A stretch of 64,000 nucleotides of DNA from Balamuthia mandrillaris (Eukaryota > Discosea > Longamoebia > Balamuthiidae). The position numbers were made by a program, and so were the translations under genes. This document shows positions 9,938 to 20,464 of this stretch, piece by piece (position 1 is the first letter of the stretch; the number at the start of each line of letters is the position of its first letter). Under the pieces are notes generated by a model, which was not told the DNA's origin, did not search any database, and saw only the letters and a list, made by a program, of their open reading frames with translations. Location: contig JAVKOQ010000020.1 of NCBI GenBank assembly GCA_031835245.1, forward strand, positions 146,001-210,000. The letters run 5' to 3'.

Positions 9938-12900
9938 ATGGAGGAGCGGGAACCACCAAACCGAGAAAGAACGGAAAGAGGACGAGAAAGAGCTAGAGGA
10001 AGAGGAAGAGGAGCTGGTGATGGTGCAGCGAGAGGAAGTGGTAGTGGAGGAAGAGGAGGACGAAGCAGGGTCAATGAAGGCGGCGAGAAGCAACACCGTG
10101 GCTCATCATCCAACAGAGGTGATGCCGTTGCAAGAGGCGGAGACAGAGGACGAGGCAGAGGCCACGAGAGCAGCAGACCTCCTCAGCAGCGTGGCCCCTC
10201 TACAGGGCTATCCTGGAGACTAGAGGGCAGAAAACCACACCAACCATCAACAGAAGGGAAAAAGGATTTCAAGCTTCAACCCTTTGCTTTCTACATTCGT
10301 CACCCCAACTTTCGTCACCAGCATGACATGAGGAAGTGGGTCCTATCTGCTCTCTGCGAGCTGGACCGCCCCGCTGATGTCATCATGAACCTGGCTAGGG
10401 AGGAATACCTCGCCATGCTGCGCCAGGTTCTGCAGTGCCCGTTTACCACGCGAGCGACGGACAGCAGGGAGCAATACTCCTTCGAGAGGGTGTGCGTCCC
10501 GCTGTGCATCCTGTTGACGAGTCCTTCCTTTGTCAACTCCCCTTTGGCCCAGAACTTGAGGCAGATCTACAGCACTGTGGCAGCTGTAGACATCTTCTTT
10601 TACAATGTGGTGAGGTGCGTGAAGCAGCTTTCCGAAGAGGGTCTCAGCATTGCTTCTAGAGGTGTATATGGAAGGAAAAGTAAAGAGGAGATCTTGTCGG
10701 ATGCGGTGCAGGAGTGGAATCCATCCCACTGGAGCGAGGTGTTGAAGCCAGTGGTCGACTTGTTTTATCTTCTGTTGACGCGTGCGACAAGGAGCTTTCT
10801 TGCGGGCGACGAGTCGATGGAGCACGCGCACCAGCAGTACCAAAACTTGCTCACCGTCTTTCGAACGTTCATGGCTAAAGAGCCTCCGGAAGACGATGCT
10901 GAACTCGGTGACTGCAACGCCATCGCAACTACTTTCTTACGTATCCATCCTCACTTTGCAAAGCGGAACCAACGACCAACTGCTGCTTCATCTCCCATTC
11001 CTTCTTTGGAACGAGCCCCTCCTTCGAGATATCGCCCTATTCCTCGGTTGCAAGAGGAAAACAGCTATTCAGCAAGAGAACCTCCAGGGGAGCTTCGAGT
11101 AGCTGGTCCAAGGCACGACAACGACAAGGCAAACTTCAGAGAGATCTCCATCGTGCCAACCGAAGGAGAGATGTTGTGTTCTCTCGCTCCCTATCTTCCG
11201 TTGGCAAAGAAGGAGGCTGAAGAAGCAGGAGAAGACTTCGGTGGTCCGAAGGAAAGTATGATAGACAAGCTGACAACACATTTGGATCGGCAATTTCGTT
11301 TGTTGCGAGAGGATTGTTTGAGAGGCTTCAGAAACTCGTTGGTTGCCTTTGTTCAAAAGTATCAGCTGAAGGAAGGCGCTAAACAACAGCAAGAGGACGC
11401 GCTGCGCCAACTTCTCGTCTATCGAAACCTTCGGGTGGAGGGCCTGCGAGTGGATTTGCGCAAAGGAGAATGCGTCATCGTCAGCTTCGATCAACTGCAA
11501 CACCTAACAAAGGCAAACAATAAGGAGAGTCTTGCGAAAGTGAAGCAGTATTGGAACTCTTTAGCCGGATCTAGGAAGCTTCAACTTGGTTCCTTGGTTT
11601 GTTTAGCATTGGGAGTGCGACCTTCATCCTCTTGCTCGTCGGAAGGAGGAGATTCTTTGACGGTGGAGAAGCTCTACTTTGCAACTATCAAGGAAAGAAA
11701 CGTTGCTGACTTGTGTGGCAAGGAACGGTGCAAAATCGGTCTCACTCTGTTGGATCCAACGGACGTCATCGACTTGGTCGCGCTCTCTGGCGGTAAACAA
11801 CAACGATCCGGAGAGAACATTCTGTTGCAGCTGAGAGGGCACTTCTTTCCTTCATATGAAGCTGTGATGGAAGCGCTGTGCAGGAAAGATGAGGTCTCGT
11901 TTCCGTTCGCGGAAGTATTGATCGGCGAAGAAGAAGACGAAGAAGGAAGCAGCAATATTCATCCACTCAGAAGACGTTGCAACTTCCTTTCAAAGCATAC
12001 CGAATATGACCTCTCCTTGCTCTATCCCGCTGCGGCAAGAAAGCGGTTTGCTTCTTCTGCAAAGTTGCTGGTGTGTCCAGCAAGGCCCTCCAAAACCAAT
12101 GAAAGGTTGTTGGAAGAATCAGCCCTTGGAAAGATCTCTCTCGATGTTACACAGTGCAGAGCCATGGCCGCTGCTCTTGCAAGACAAGTCACGTTAATCC
12201 AAGGTCCGCCAGGAACGGGAAAGACGTACGTTGGCGTTCAAATCGTGTTATCTTTGCTGCACAACAGCTCTTGTCCTACGTTGTACGAGAGTGCAGCGTG
12301 GAGGCAATGGAACCGATCTGAACAAATGCAAGCTGGAATCGGACCCCAAAGGGACGAAGGTGAAGCACGGAAGAAGCAACCTTCATTGACACCCATCCTG
12401 TGCATATGTTACACCAACCATGCGTTGGATCAGTTCTTGGAAGGGCTGTTAGATGGCGGAGTTTCAGAAAGCAGCATCGTTCGTGCGGGAGGAAGAAGCA
12501 ACAGCGACCGGCTTCAGCACCGCTTCTTACATGACCTCGCTCGCGAAGTGGCTTTCAAAAACCCTAGTGCGCGCGGCGAGTTTGGCAGAGCGAAAGCCCA
12601 ATTTGAAGCCATGGAGATTATGATCCAAGACAGCGTAGCTGGGTTGCTGAGCAAAGGAAGCAAAGCGAGCAGAAGAGCGTTGTTGGGATGGTTGGAACGA
12701 TCACGTTGGGATGAGCATTACGAAATCCTGTTCGATGAGGCGGTGGATGAAGATGGATTCAAGATTGCTGGTGGTGAGGGTGCCGTTGTACGAGAATGGT
12801 TGGGACTGACCAAGCCAGGATCCCAAATGAAAAACGATGATGAGGAACACGAGAAAAAGAAGGGCGGGAAGAAAAAGAAGAAAGAGAAAGAGCAGCAAAA

Positions 12901-15900
12901 AAAAGGAAAAGAGAAAGTAGACGAGCAGGAACTAGCAGAGGAAGAAGAGGAAACAGATCTAGACCTTGGAGACCTACCACCAACAGACGAGCCAATGCGA
13001 TCCATTGAGGAACTCTTGTACTATCCTTTTGTTTGGCAAATGACAATCCCAGAACGAAGAGCACTATGGAGCCACTGGCACGCCGAGTTTCGTCTACACG
13101 CGAGAGACAACATGGAAAGAAGAATTGAAACCTGTCGAGAGTACAGCCAAAAAGTCGCTGACCTGGATTACGCCGCCAGTTTAAGCGTTCTTCAATCCGC
13201 TCAAGTGGTCGGCTTCACCACAACCGGCTGCGCAAAGTATCAACGCTTGTTGGAAGCGTTGGGACCGAGAGTGATCATCTGTGAAGAGGCAGGAGAAGTG
13301 TTGGAAAGTCACATCTTGGCCTCTCTGGCTTCCAGCACGCAAGCGCTCATCTTGGTCGGGGATCATCAGCAGTTACGCCCCAAAGTAGAGGAACACTCTT
13401 TGTCGAGAGAGAGCGGAGGAAGATATGACTTGGACATCTCTTTGTTCGAACGCTTAGTGGAAATGTATGATAGACCGGAAGCAACGAACAAAGAGAAAGA
13501 AGAAGAACCAAAGGAGGGTGAAGAAGATACGGCCGAGGGGCGAGCACCATGGCAAAAGTATCTTAGGAATATCACTCGAGCCATATTTCAACAAGAAGAA
13601 GAAAAGAAGAATTCACCACAACCTCAACAACCAATAGCTACATCATCCAGACGCCGCGTCGACGTCAACGATGACCTCCCGTTGGTCTGCACTCTCAACA
13701 CTCAACGACGAATGCGCCCCGAAATCGCCGACCTCATCCGCTCCTTTCTCTATCCCAACCTCATCGATGGAGAAAACGTCAAGTCCTATCCTCCATTGAA
13801 AGGCTTCGCCAGGAACTTGTGGTTCTTGGACCACACTCACCAAGAAAGCAAGAATGGAGAAGACATGGGCGTTCGTTCCTTCACCAACCGCTTTGAGGCA
13901 GAGATGGTGGTCGCTCTTGTTCGTCATGCTGTCTTGCAAGGATATCAACCAGCCGAAATTGCGGTCTTGACGCCCTACTTAGGACAGTTGTTGCTGTTGA
14001 GAACCTCGTTGGCAAAGAATAATGTAATGTTGCACGTTGGCGAGCAGGACGAAGACATGCTCTTCAAAACGGGAGCTGAAATCTTGGAACAAAACGACAG
14101 CAGTCAACAAGATGAAGATGATCAAGAGAAGAAGAAAGAGGAGAAGGAAAAGGAGAAGAAGAAGGAGGAGGAGAAGGAGAAAGATAAGACTGGCAAAGCG
14201 GTGCAAAGCATACCGTTGCAACAGAGAGTTCGTTTGGCGACAGTGGACAACTTTCAAGGAGAAGAAGCAGAGTTGGTCATCGTGAGCACTGTTCGATGCA
14301 ATCCGGAAGGCAACATCGGCTTTCTCAAGCACTCCAACCGCGTCAACGTCATGATTTCTCGCGCCAAACATGGCATGATTCTTCTAGGCTCTTCCTCCAC
14401 CGTTCATTCTCATCATTCTCGCCGTCGAGGTCGCCAACAACAACAACCAGTTCTATTTGCGCGAGTGTTGAACTTGTTGGAAGAAAGAGAAGCAACAGGG
14501 CCTTATATTGAACTTCGTTGCGAACGTCATCCGGAACAACCGTTGCAAGTGGAAAATCCAAACGGCTTTCCTCGGGATGGTGGGTGTCATCTTCCTTGCG
14601 GAGTTCGTCTGCCAGCCTGCGGTCACGTCTGTCCTCGACTCTGCCACCCTGATGATCCTGAACACAAAGTGGCGCGTTGCGAGAAGCCATGCACTCGCTT
14701 GTTTCATCCTTGCGAGCATCCATGCCCTCGTTTGTGTTACCAGGATTGTGGTTCTTGTCAAGTGCGAGTGAAAATTCAAAGAACCGATTGTGGCCATGAC
14801 CTCAGCGTCTACTGCGGAGATCTGAACAAGGAGAACGGGAGAGAAGAGCTGGAGAGAAGAATTAAATGTTTCCATCTGGTCACAGTGGAGAAAATGGCTC
14901 TGTGCGGACACGAGAACGTGCGACTCGCCTGTTGGAAGAAGCAAGAGCTCGAAGCGTGGTTGCAAGAAAACGAAGATGCATTTCGAAGGGATCTCGAAAG
15001 CGGAGCAGCGGCGGAATGGGCAACAGAGAAGAAGAGCAGCACTCCAGCTTTCTTTTGCTCTATTCCATGCGGGAGAAAACAGAACGAATGTGATCATCCG
15101 TGTCAATCCCGTTGTGGCGAGTGTATCCGCCAAACCATCCTCAAAAGCGGAACTCTCCCTTCTTCTGCTTCTTCCAAAGAAGAACGAGTCAACATCTTCC
15201 ATCACGCCGGAACCTGTCGAGCTACCAACTGTGATCGTCCTTTGTTCTGCGGTCACCGATGTCAAGGAAAGAATGGCGGTTGTCATCCATCTGGCAAATG
15301 TCCTCCTTGCTCCCAACCTTGCTTGACCCGGTGCATTCACTCCCAGTGCAACCTGCTGTGCAAGGAAGCATGTTCGGCCTGCGCTGAGCCTTGTGCTTGG
15401 AGCTGCCCTCATGAGGGAAGATGTCCGCTACCTTGCGGAAGTCCTTGTGGAAGATTGCCGTGTGATAAGCGCTGCGAGAAGAGGATGAGCTGTGGCCACC
15501 AATGCCCGGGTGTATGCGGAGAAGAGCCTTGTCCTTCTTCTGACTATTGCCGCGAGTGCATTCTGCTTTCTCACAAAGAAGAAGCAACTAAGGAGAAGAA
15601 GCAAAACGTAGTGGAAGAAACTAAGACAAACAAAGGAGACCAAGTTGTCGGTTTCGAAGTCATTCTGCATTCCCGCAAAGAAGAGGCAAAGAAGGAGAAG
15701 AAGCAAGATGAAGCGGAAGCTAAGAAAAGGATGAAGACAAACAAAGCAGATCAAGTGGTGGATTTGTTGATGATGACGACGTTGGCTGACCACGATCCAA
15801 ACGAGTCTCCTTTGGTTGTTCTCTCCTGCGGACACGCCTTCACGATCGATACTTTGGACGGCTTGTTCAAGATGGAGCAACTTTTCTACCACCGCGATGC

Positions 15901-17302
15901 ACGCAACATGCAATGGACTGCGTTGAAGCCAACTCGTCTTGTGGCGGATAAAGAGATCCCTTCTATCGCTTGTCCACATTGCAGAGCTCCTATATCAGCG
16001 GTAAGACGTTATGGAAGAGCCTTGAATTGCGTTTCGATACGCTACGCTCAACGCAAGTTCTTGACAAGCGTAACAACACGTACAGAGGAAGCGGAACGTG
16101 CCTTCAACCAAATAGAGCAACAAATGAGCAAACAACAAGAAGAACAGAAGAAGAACGACAAGGGCAAAGACAAGAAGCAGACGACAAGCGGAGAGCCCAA
16201 CTTGAATGCAAAGAAACTCGGAGAGGAGGTAAAGAAGCACATCCAAGCTTTGATGAAATGTCTCAGTGATTGTGTGAATCGCTCTCCCACTCGTCGCGTT
16301 TTCGAGATGGAACGTGCTCATCTCGCTCATCGACTTATCAAAAGGGATAGAAGAGAAGAAAACACAGATGCTTTGCTCAAGAGGGAAGAAGAAGAAGAAG
16401 AAGAAGAAGAACAAGAACAAGAAGAAGAAGAACAAGAAGAAGAAGAAGTACAAGAAGATTCTATGACATCGATGACATTGGACCCTTCGGCACAACCACG
16501 CATACAAGTGTTACTCGCTCTTCTTCGTGGCAGTTACATCTGGACCATGCTACTCTCTTCACCTCTTCTCTCCTATCAGCAAAAGAAGAAGAAAAAGCTG
16601 AAGAAGAACGAAGAAGCAAAGACCCAAACCATCAATGTGAAGTTGTGGTTGACAGCTCCGGAAGAAGCTTTCTCCAAAGGAAGGGAGTGGGCCGAACAGC
16701 TCCTGCTTCTCTGCCAACAAGTCAACTCGCATCGCTCCAGTCTCAAAGCCTCTCTTCTTGTGTCTCAACTTCATCTCGCAATGGCCTATACTTGCGACCA
16801 ACTCTTACTCAGAATGTTGGATATTTCCTCCTCCTCATCATCGGCCTCCGCACAACCAACATTCGACTATGAAGGCGTGGCCAAACGCATCCAACAAGAC
16901 TTGACCAATGCAGAGAATCTTCTTCCCTCCGACACCGATCTACTTCGTTTCCAACAACTCGATCCTTCTTTGCTCGACCAAAAGGCCCACTTGCAGCAAG
17001 CCATCTCGCACCTCCGCCAACAATCCTCCCAAGCCTCCAAACGTTTGCATCGCGCTGAGCTGCTCTCCATCTTTCACGCCATGGGTCGTGACGTGGGCAC
17101 CGGAGTAGGCAGCTTCGGGGGTCACTGGTTCGAGTGCCCCAACGGGCACGTCTACACCATAGGAGAATGTGGGGGCGCCATGCAGAGATCAAGCTGCCCC
17201 GAGTGTGGGGAAGTGGTGGGAGGCGGCGACCATCGTTTGGCGGAGGGGAATAGAGTGGCGGAGAGGTTCTTAACGCAAGTTAGAGAAAACGTTGATGAAT
17301 AA
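9938..17302 (+). CDS. ZNFX1: ZNFX1-type SF1 helicase with NFX1-type zinc fingers and C-terminal RZ finger
   Basis: 2454 aa in one exon. ZNFX1 proteins are SF1 RNA helicases linked to antiviral dsRNA sensing in animals and small-RNA inheritance in nematodes. After an Arg/Gly-rich leader and a long N-terminal region, the helicase core spans about residues 740-1480: Walker A GPPGTGKT near 755, ICEEAGEV as motif II, LVGDHQQLRP as motif III, TLNTQRRMRPEI, TVDNFQGEE and NVMISRAKHG. Cys-rich NFX1-type fingers fill about 1500-1880, a RING-like cluster (LSCGHAF, CPHCRAP) lies near 1970-2020, and an RZ finger (HWFECPNGHVY ... CPECG) is at about 2388-2430. The frame stays open upstream, but 9938 is its first ATG and has a good context (GCCATGG). 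Acidic low-complexity inserts occur near 12840-12960, 14110-14190 and 16380-16455. The absence of introns over 7.4 kb is unusual here. Confidence 0.93.
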   Translation: MEEREPPNRERTERGRERARGRGRGAGDGAARGSGSGGRGGRSRVNEGGEKQHRGSSSNRGDAVARGGDRGRGRGHESSRPPQQRGPSTGLSWRLEGRKPHQPSTEGKKDFKLQPFAFYIRHPNFRHQHDMRKWVLSALCELDRPADVIMNLAREEYLAMLRQVLQCPFTTRATDSREQYSFERVCVPLCILLTSPSFVNSPLAQNLRQIYSTVAAVDIFFYNVVRCVKQLSEEGLSIASRGVYGRKSKEEILSDAVQEWNPSHWSEVLKPVVDLFYLLLTRATRSFLAGDESMEHAHQQYQNLLTVFRTFMAKEPPEDDAELGDCNAIATTFLRIHPHFAKRNQRPTAASSPIPSLERAPPSRYRPIPRLQEENSYSAREPPGELRVAGPRHDNDKANFREISIVPTEGEMLCSLAPYLPLAKKEAEEAGEDFGGPKESMIDKLTTHLDRQFRLLREDCLRGFRNSLVAFVQKYQLKEGAKQQQEDALRQLLVYRNLRVEGLRVDLRKGECVIVSFDQLQHLTKANNKESLAKVKQYWNSLAGSRKLQLGSLVCLALGVRPSSSCSSEGGDSLTVEKLYFATIKERNVADLCGKERCKIGLTLLDPTDVIDLVALSGGKQQRSGENILLQLRGHFFPSYEAVMEALCRKDEVSFPFAEVLIGEEEDEEGSSNIHPLRRRCNFLSKHTEYDLSLLYPAAARKRFASSAKLLVCPARPSKTNERLLEESALGKISLDVTQCRAMAAALARQVTLIQGPPGTGKTYVGVQIVLSLLHNSSCPTLYESAAWRQWNRSEQMQAGIGPQRDEGEARKKQPSLTPILCICYTNHALDQFLEGLLDGGVSESSIVRAGGRSNSDRLQHRFLHDLAREVAFKNPSARGEFGRAKAQFEAMEIMIQDSVAGLLSKGSKASRRALLGWLERSRWDEHYEILFDEAVDEDGFKIAGGEGAVVREWLGLTKPGSQMKNDDEEHEKKKGGKKKKKEKEQQKKGKEKVDEQELAEEEEETDLDLGDLPPTDEPMRSIEELLYYPFVWQMTIPERRALWSHWHAEFRLHARDNMERRIETCREYSQKVADLDYAASLSVLQSAQVVGFTTTGCAKYQRLLEALGPRVIICEEAGEVLESHILASLASSTQALILVGDHQQLRPKVEEHSLSRESGGRYDLDISLFERLVEMYDRPEATNKEKEEEPKEGEEDTAEGRAPWQKYLRNITRAIFQQEEEKKNSPQPQQPIATSSRRRVDVNDDLPLVCTLNTQRRMRPEIADLIRSFLYPNLIDGENVKSYPPLKGFARNLWFLDHTHQESKNGEDMGVRSFTNRFEAEMVVALVRHAVLQGYQPAEIAVLTPYLGQLLLLRTSLAKNNVMLHVGEQDEDMLFKTGAEILEQNDSSQQDEDDQEKKKEEKEKEKKKEEEKEKDKTGKAVQSIPLQQRVRLATVDNFQGEEAELVIVSTVRCNPEGNIGFLKHSNRVNVMISRAKHGMILLGSSSTVHSHHSRRRGRQQQQPVLFARVLNLLEEREATGPYIELRCERHPEQPLQVENPNGFPRDGGCHLPCGVRLPACGHVCPRLCHPDDPEHKVARCEKPCTRLFHPCEHPCPRLCYQDCGSCQVRVKIQRTDCGHDLSVYCGDLNKENGREELERRIKCFHLVTVEKMALCGHENVRLACWKKQELEAWLQENEDAFRRDLESGAAAEWATEKKSSTPAFFCSIPCGRKQNECDHPCQSRCGECIRQTILKSGTLPSSASSKEERVNIFHHAGTCRATNCDRPLFCGHRCQGKNGGCHPSGKCPPCSQPCLTRCIHSQCNLLCKEACSACAEPCAWSCPHEGRCPLPCGSPCGRLPCDKRCEKRMSCGHQCPGVCGEEPCPSSDYCRECILLSHKEEATKEKKQNVVEETKTNKGDQVVGFEVILHSRKEEAKKEKKQDEAEAKKRMKTNKADQVVDLLMMTTLADHDPNESPLVVLSCGHAFTIDTLDGLFKMEQLFYHRDARNMQWTALKPTRLVADKEIPSIACPHCRAPISAVRRYGRALNCVSIRYAQRKFLTSVTTRTEEAERAFNQIEQQMSKQQEEQKKNDKGKDKKQTTSGEPNLNAKKLGEEVKKHIQALMKCLSDCVNRSPTRRVFEMERAHLAHRLIKRDRREENTDALLKREEEEEEEEEQEQEEEEQEEEEVQEDSMTSMTLDPSAQPRIQVLLALLRGSYIWTMLLSSPLLSYQQKKKKKLKKNEEAKTQTINVKLWLTAPEEAFSKGREWAEQLLLLCQQVNSHRSSLKASLLVSQLHLAMAYTCDQLLLRMLDISSSSSSASAQPTFDYEGVAKRIQQDLTNAENLLPSDTDLLRFQQLDPSLLDQKAHLQQAISHLRQQSSQASKRLHRAELLSIFHAMGRDVGTGVGSFGGHWFECPNGHVYTIGECGGAMQRSSCPECGEVVGGGDHRLAEGNRVAERFLTQVRENVDE

Positions 17303-17581
17303 AAGAAAAGAAAGAAGAACGAAGAAGAAGAAGAAGAAGAACAAAAACAAGAACAAGAATAACAAGAAGAAGGACAAGAACAAGTTTGTACATAGCTTTC
17401 AAAATGTAAAGAGGAATTCGTGAAACTCGCTTACCTATGAATCACTTTTCTATAACCCTTTTTTACCACATACATTTTGTTCAACACCCGTGCACGCACA
17501 TCCTCATTTTATCTGCATGGAAGAAACAACAACCAGAATGGTGGGCAGAGGTTTATCTTTATTTCGTTTCTCGTTAGGTTG

Positions 17582-18807
17582 TCATGTCTTATGGATTCGG
17601 TGTTCGTCGGACGTATTGCCATCACCGTCTTTTCCAGTGTCAGCAGGGTTTGTTGCAAGACCACCGCTTTGCAATCTAAAGGAAGGCGGAAGGAAAAAGT
17701 CGGTGTTAAAAACTGAGAGGTCCACCTGTTAAAAAGAAGGTAGACAACATTACCCTTCAACCTGGGGTTTGTCGCTCTGGCTTTGCAAGAAGTTGTTAAG
17801 CTGCTCAACGCGAGAAAGGTACTCCTTTGCTTTTGTTATTATTCTTGCTCTGAGGCATGCATCGGTCTCGTCTATCATTTGACGGGAGGAATCGTGAGGT
17901 TAGCATGGTGCACGCAAACAGACAAGCATGGTACATACCTTTGAGAGTGTCCATTAAATGCTCAACAGCAATCGGGTACAAGCGGAGGGCCTCCTCGTAC
18001 TCGTGCTTCTGGTCATGTTCCATTGCCTGCCTTGCGATGCTGCTGGCTTCGGACCAATCAATCTGCGCAGCTGGTCTTTTGCTCTGGCTTTGCAAAAACT
18101 TGTTTAGCCGCTCGGCATGGGCAAGGTACTCCTCTGCTTTTGTTCTTATTCTTGCTTTGACGCGTGCGTCTTTCTCATCTATGGATGATAGCAAAACGGA
18201 GAGCGCGTGAGGTAAGCACGGTGCACCCAAACAGACAACCGTATATATGTGAAAGAGCGGACGTGCCCTTCCCTCTAAGAATCATGATACATACATTCGA
18301 GACCTTGCGTTAAATATTCAATAGCTAGCTGGTACGAGCGGAGGGCCTCCTTGTACTCGTTCTTCTCCTCTTGTTCCATTGCCTGCCCTGCAATGCTGCT
18401 GGCTACTGACCAATGGGCAACCGGTTTTTTGCCCTTACTGCTGCACCAAGCCAAATAGTCTCTAAGCTGCTCGGCACGGGATATGTACTCCGCTACTTTT
18501 GTTCTTATCGTTTCCTTGAGGCGCTCGCTTTTCTCGTCTATCATAGTCATAGGAAATAACAGCAAACGGAGAGCGTGGGAGGTCAGCATGGTACACCACC
18601 CCAACAAACAGACAACGGTTCGCGAAAGAGAGGACATGCCTCCCCCCCTTTAAGCAAAACATGGTACATACATTTGAGAGCTAACATGAAATAATCAATA
18701 GCTTGCCGGTACAAGCGGAGGGCCTCCTCGTACTCGTGCTTCTCCTCATGTTCCGTTGCCTGCGTCACGATGCTAATAGCTTTGGACAAAACGGAGGCGT
18801 TTGCCAT
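17582..18807 (-). CDS. Triple MIT-domain protein
   Basis: 276 aa from five exons: 18807..18672, 18537..18295, 18178..17939, 17871..17754, 17675..17582. MIT domains are three-helix bundles that bind ESCRT-III tails (Vps4, spastin, sorting nexins) and act in endosomal sorting or cytokinesis. Three copies occur, each with the pattern EEKHEYEEALRLYRQAID followed, across an intron at the same place and phase, by IRTKxxEYxxRAEQL. Exons 2 and 3 are near-equal (243 and 240 nt) and joined at the same phase, so the array grew by exon duplication. No catalytic domain follows; the last exon encodes a short polar tail ending at 17582. It may be an adaptor or a competitor of MIT enzymes, which is inference. 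Confidence 0.85.
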
Positions 18808-19358
18808 TCTGATTCTCGACCTTCTTGCGCGAGGCTGGACAACAGAAGATGATCCTTCTGCCCTTCTTTATCAAAAAGAACTTTTAAAATTGAAGAATAT
18901 TAATAAATATTATCATTTCATGATTAAGAGCCAAAGTTAGAGACTGGTACCATTTTACCAACCTTCCATCATCATGGGCAACCAGTCACGAGAAGTCAGA
19001 CGTCATACACCACTTGGTCACGTGAACAAGACTAGTGCGAAGACTTCTTTCGTTGGTCTTTCCGCAATGTGTTTAACACATTCTATAATATGGACCGACA
19101 GGCAACCGGTCCGCTCTGAAAGCTGTCCTAGTCCGCACCGTTACAGGAAGCAGGATATAGCAAGGACATATTTTGCTTGTCCTCCTCCCTTACCATTTCT
19201 TTTCCGCAACAGAACGAGGCATTACCGAAACGCATCGAGGACGAGACCACGAAAACGAAGAATAGCAACAGTGCCTCGTATAAAAACTGCCCGTTCTCGG
19301 CAAAGCTGTTCTACGATACACGGGCAACAGGAGCTACAGGACGGACTTGCGGAACACG
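18808..19358. other. Divergent intergenic region between the MIT gene and the tandem-repeat gene
   Basis: About 550 bp. An AT-rich stretch near 18890-18925 may be promoter sequence for either side. A short open frame at 19177-19380 ends inside the next gene and shows no domain. I see no RNA gene. Confidence 0.5.
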
Positions 19359-20030
19359 ATGCAGAGGGAGGCAAGTGTGAAGGAGCTTTTCAAAACGTTT
19401 GAAAAGGACGGCGACTTGGACGCGCTGAAAAGGGCTTTACGCTACGAGACATGGAACGAAGAACTCTGCGCCTACGCGGCAAGGAGTGGGAACTTGGAGG
19501 TGTTGAAATGGGCCTGGCAGAACAACTGTCCTTGGGACGAGCGAACATGCGCCGGCGCAGCCAGAAGTGGGAACTTGGAAATGCTGAAGTGGGCCTGGCA
19601 GAAGGACTGTCCTTGGGACGAGCGAACATGCGCCGGTGCAGCCAGAAGTGGGAACTTGGAGATGCTGAAGTGGGCCTGGCAGAAGGACTGTCCTTGGGAC
19701 GAGCGAACATGCGCCGGCGCAGCCAAAAGCGGGAACTTGGAGATGCTGAAGTGGGCCTGGCAGAAGGACTGTCCTTGGGACGAGCGAACGTGCGCTGGCG
19801 CAGCCAGAAGTGGGAACTTGGAGGTGCTGAAGTGGGCCTGGCAGAAGGACTGTCCTTGGGACGAGCGAACATGCGCTGGCGCAGCCAGAAGTGGGAACTT
19901 GGAGGTGCTGAAGTGGGCCTGGCAGAAGAACTGCCCTTGGGACAAGCGAACGTGCGCCGGCGCAGCCAAAAGCGGGAACATGGAGGTGTTGAGGTGGGCC
20001 AAGAACAACAACTGTCCTTGTGATGAGTAA
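19359..20030 (+). CDS. Ankyrin-like 27-residue tandem repeat protein
   Basis: 223 aa, one exon, starting at the first in-frame ATG (19359). After about 39 residues come six full and one partial 27-residue units: SGNLEVLKWAWQ, then CPWDERTCAGAA. Such CPWDE-type ankyrin-like repeats are common in giant viruses, stramenopiles and Acanthamoeba-like hosts, usually as protein-binding surfaces. Nothing else is fused in this frame. Units are nearly identical at the DNA level, so copy number should be unstable. Because the unit is a multiple of three, several antisense frames also stay open; those are shadows. The first unit (QNNCPWDER) and the last (RWAKNNNCPCDE) diverge most, as expected for array ends. 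Confidence 0.75.
   Translation: MQREASVKELFKTFEKDGDLDALKRALRYETWNEELCAYAARSGNLEVLKWAWQNNCPWDERTCAGAARSGNLEMLKWAWQKDCPWDERTCAGAARSGNLEMLKWAWQKDCPWDERTCAGAAKSGNLEMLKWAWQKDCPWDERTCAGAARSGNLEVLKWAWQKDCPWDERTCAGAARSGNLEVLKWAWQKNCPWDKRTCAGAAKSGNMEVLRWAKNNNCPCDE
19476..20030 (+). repeat. 81-bp coding minisatellite, about 6.9 units
   Basis: Units begin at 19476, 19557, 19638, 19719, 19800, 19881 and 19962; the last is truncated by the stop codon. Units differ at only a few positions each. They abut with no spacers and are in frame with the coding region. Confidence 0.9.
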
Positions 20031-20464
20031 ACTCGGTCCAGTTAAATCGAGACCTAGCGGTAACTTTGTCACACCAGCACAGAGATGTTGTTCAGTTCAA
20101 CTTTTCACAAAATAAACTTTTCATATTACGAAAGAAAATAGAGAGCAAGAAGAAAAGAAAGGGTACGGTTTTTCGCGAGGAGAGCCAGGATGCTGGGCCT
20201 ACGTTCCCTATGCACGCCTTTTTCCATCTCTGCATGCGAACTGCCTCGCAACAATCGCCGCTGTCTACAGCGCCAAACGAGCTCTGCTACTATCGAGATA
20301 ACTGCCCGTAAGGCCAGGAGTATAAAGAGAGAAGAGAGAAGAGAAGAGAGCGAAGCAGAGAGGGAGGACACAGTTGCATGAAGAAACAAACAGCAAATGA
20401 ACTATAAATAAACTAAAAATAAAGTAACACAACATAAAGTACAAACGTAGAAGTTGGCTCACAC
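20031..20464. other. Intergenic region between convergent genes
   Basis: About 430 bp between the stop codons of the repeat gene and JMJD7. It holds a purine-rich stretch (20325-20365) and A-rich sequence. No gene, RNA or mobile element was recognised. Confidence 0.5.

Noticed and set aside
19476-20030. CRISPR-like regular repeats
   Set aside because: Units abut without spacers and encode a protein repeat; this is a coding minisatellite in a eukaryote.
19390-20072. Several long antisense ORFs across the tandem-repeat gene
   Set aside because: An 81-bp unit keeps every frame without a stop open through the array; only the plus-strand frame matches a known repeat family.
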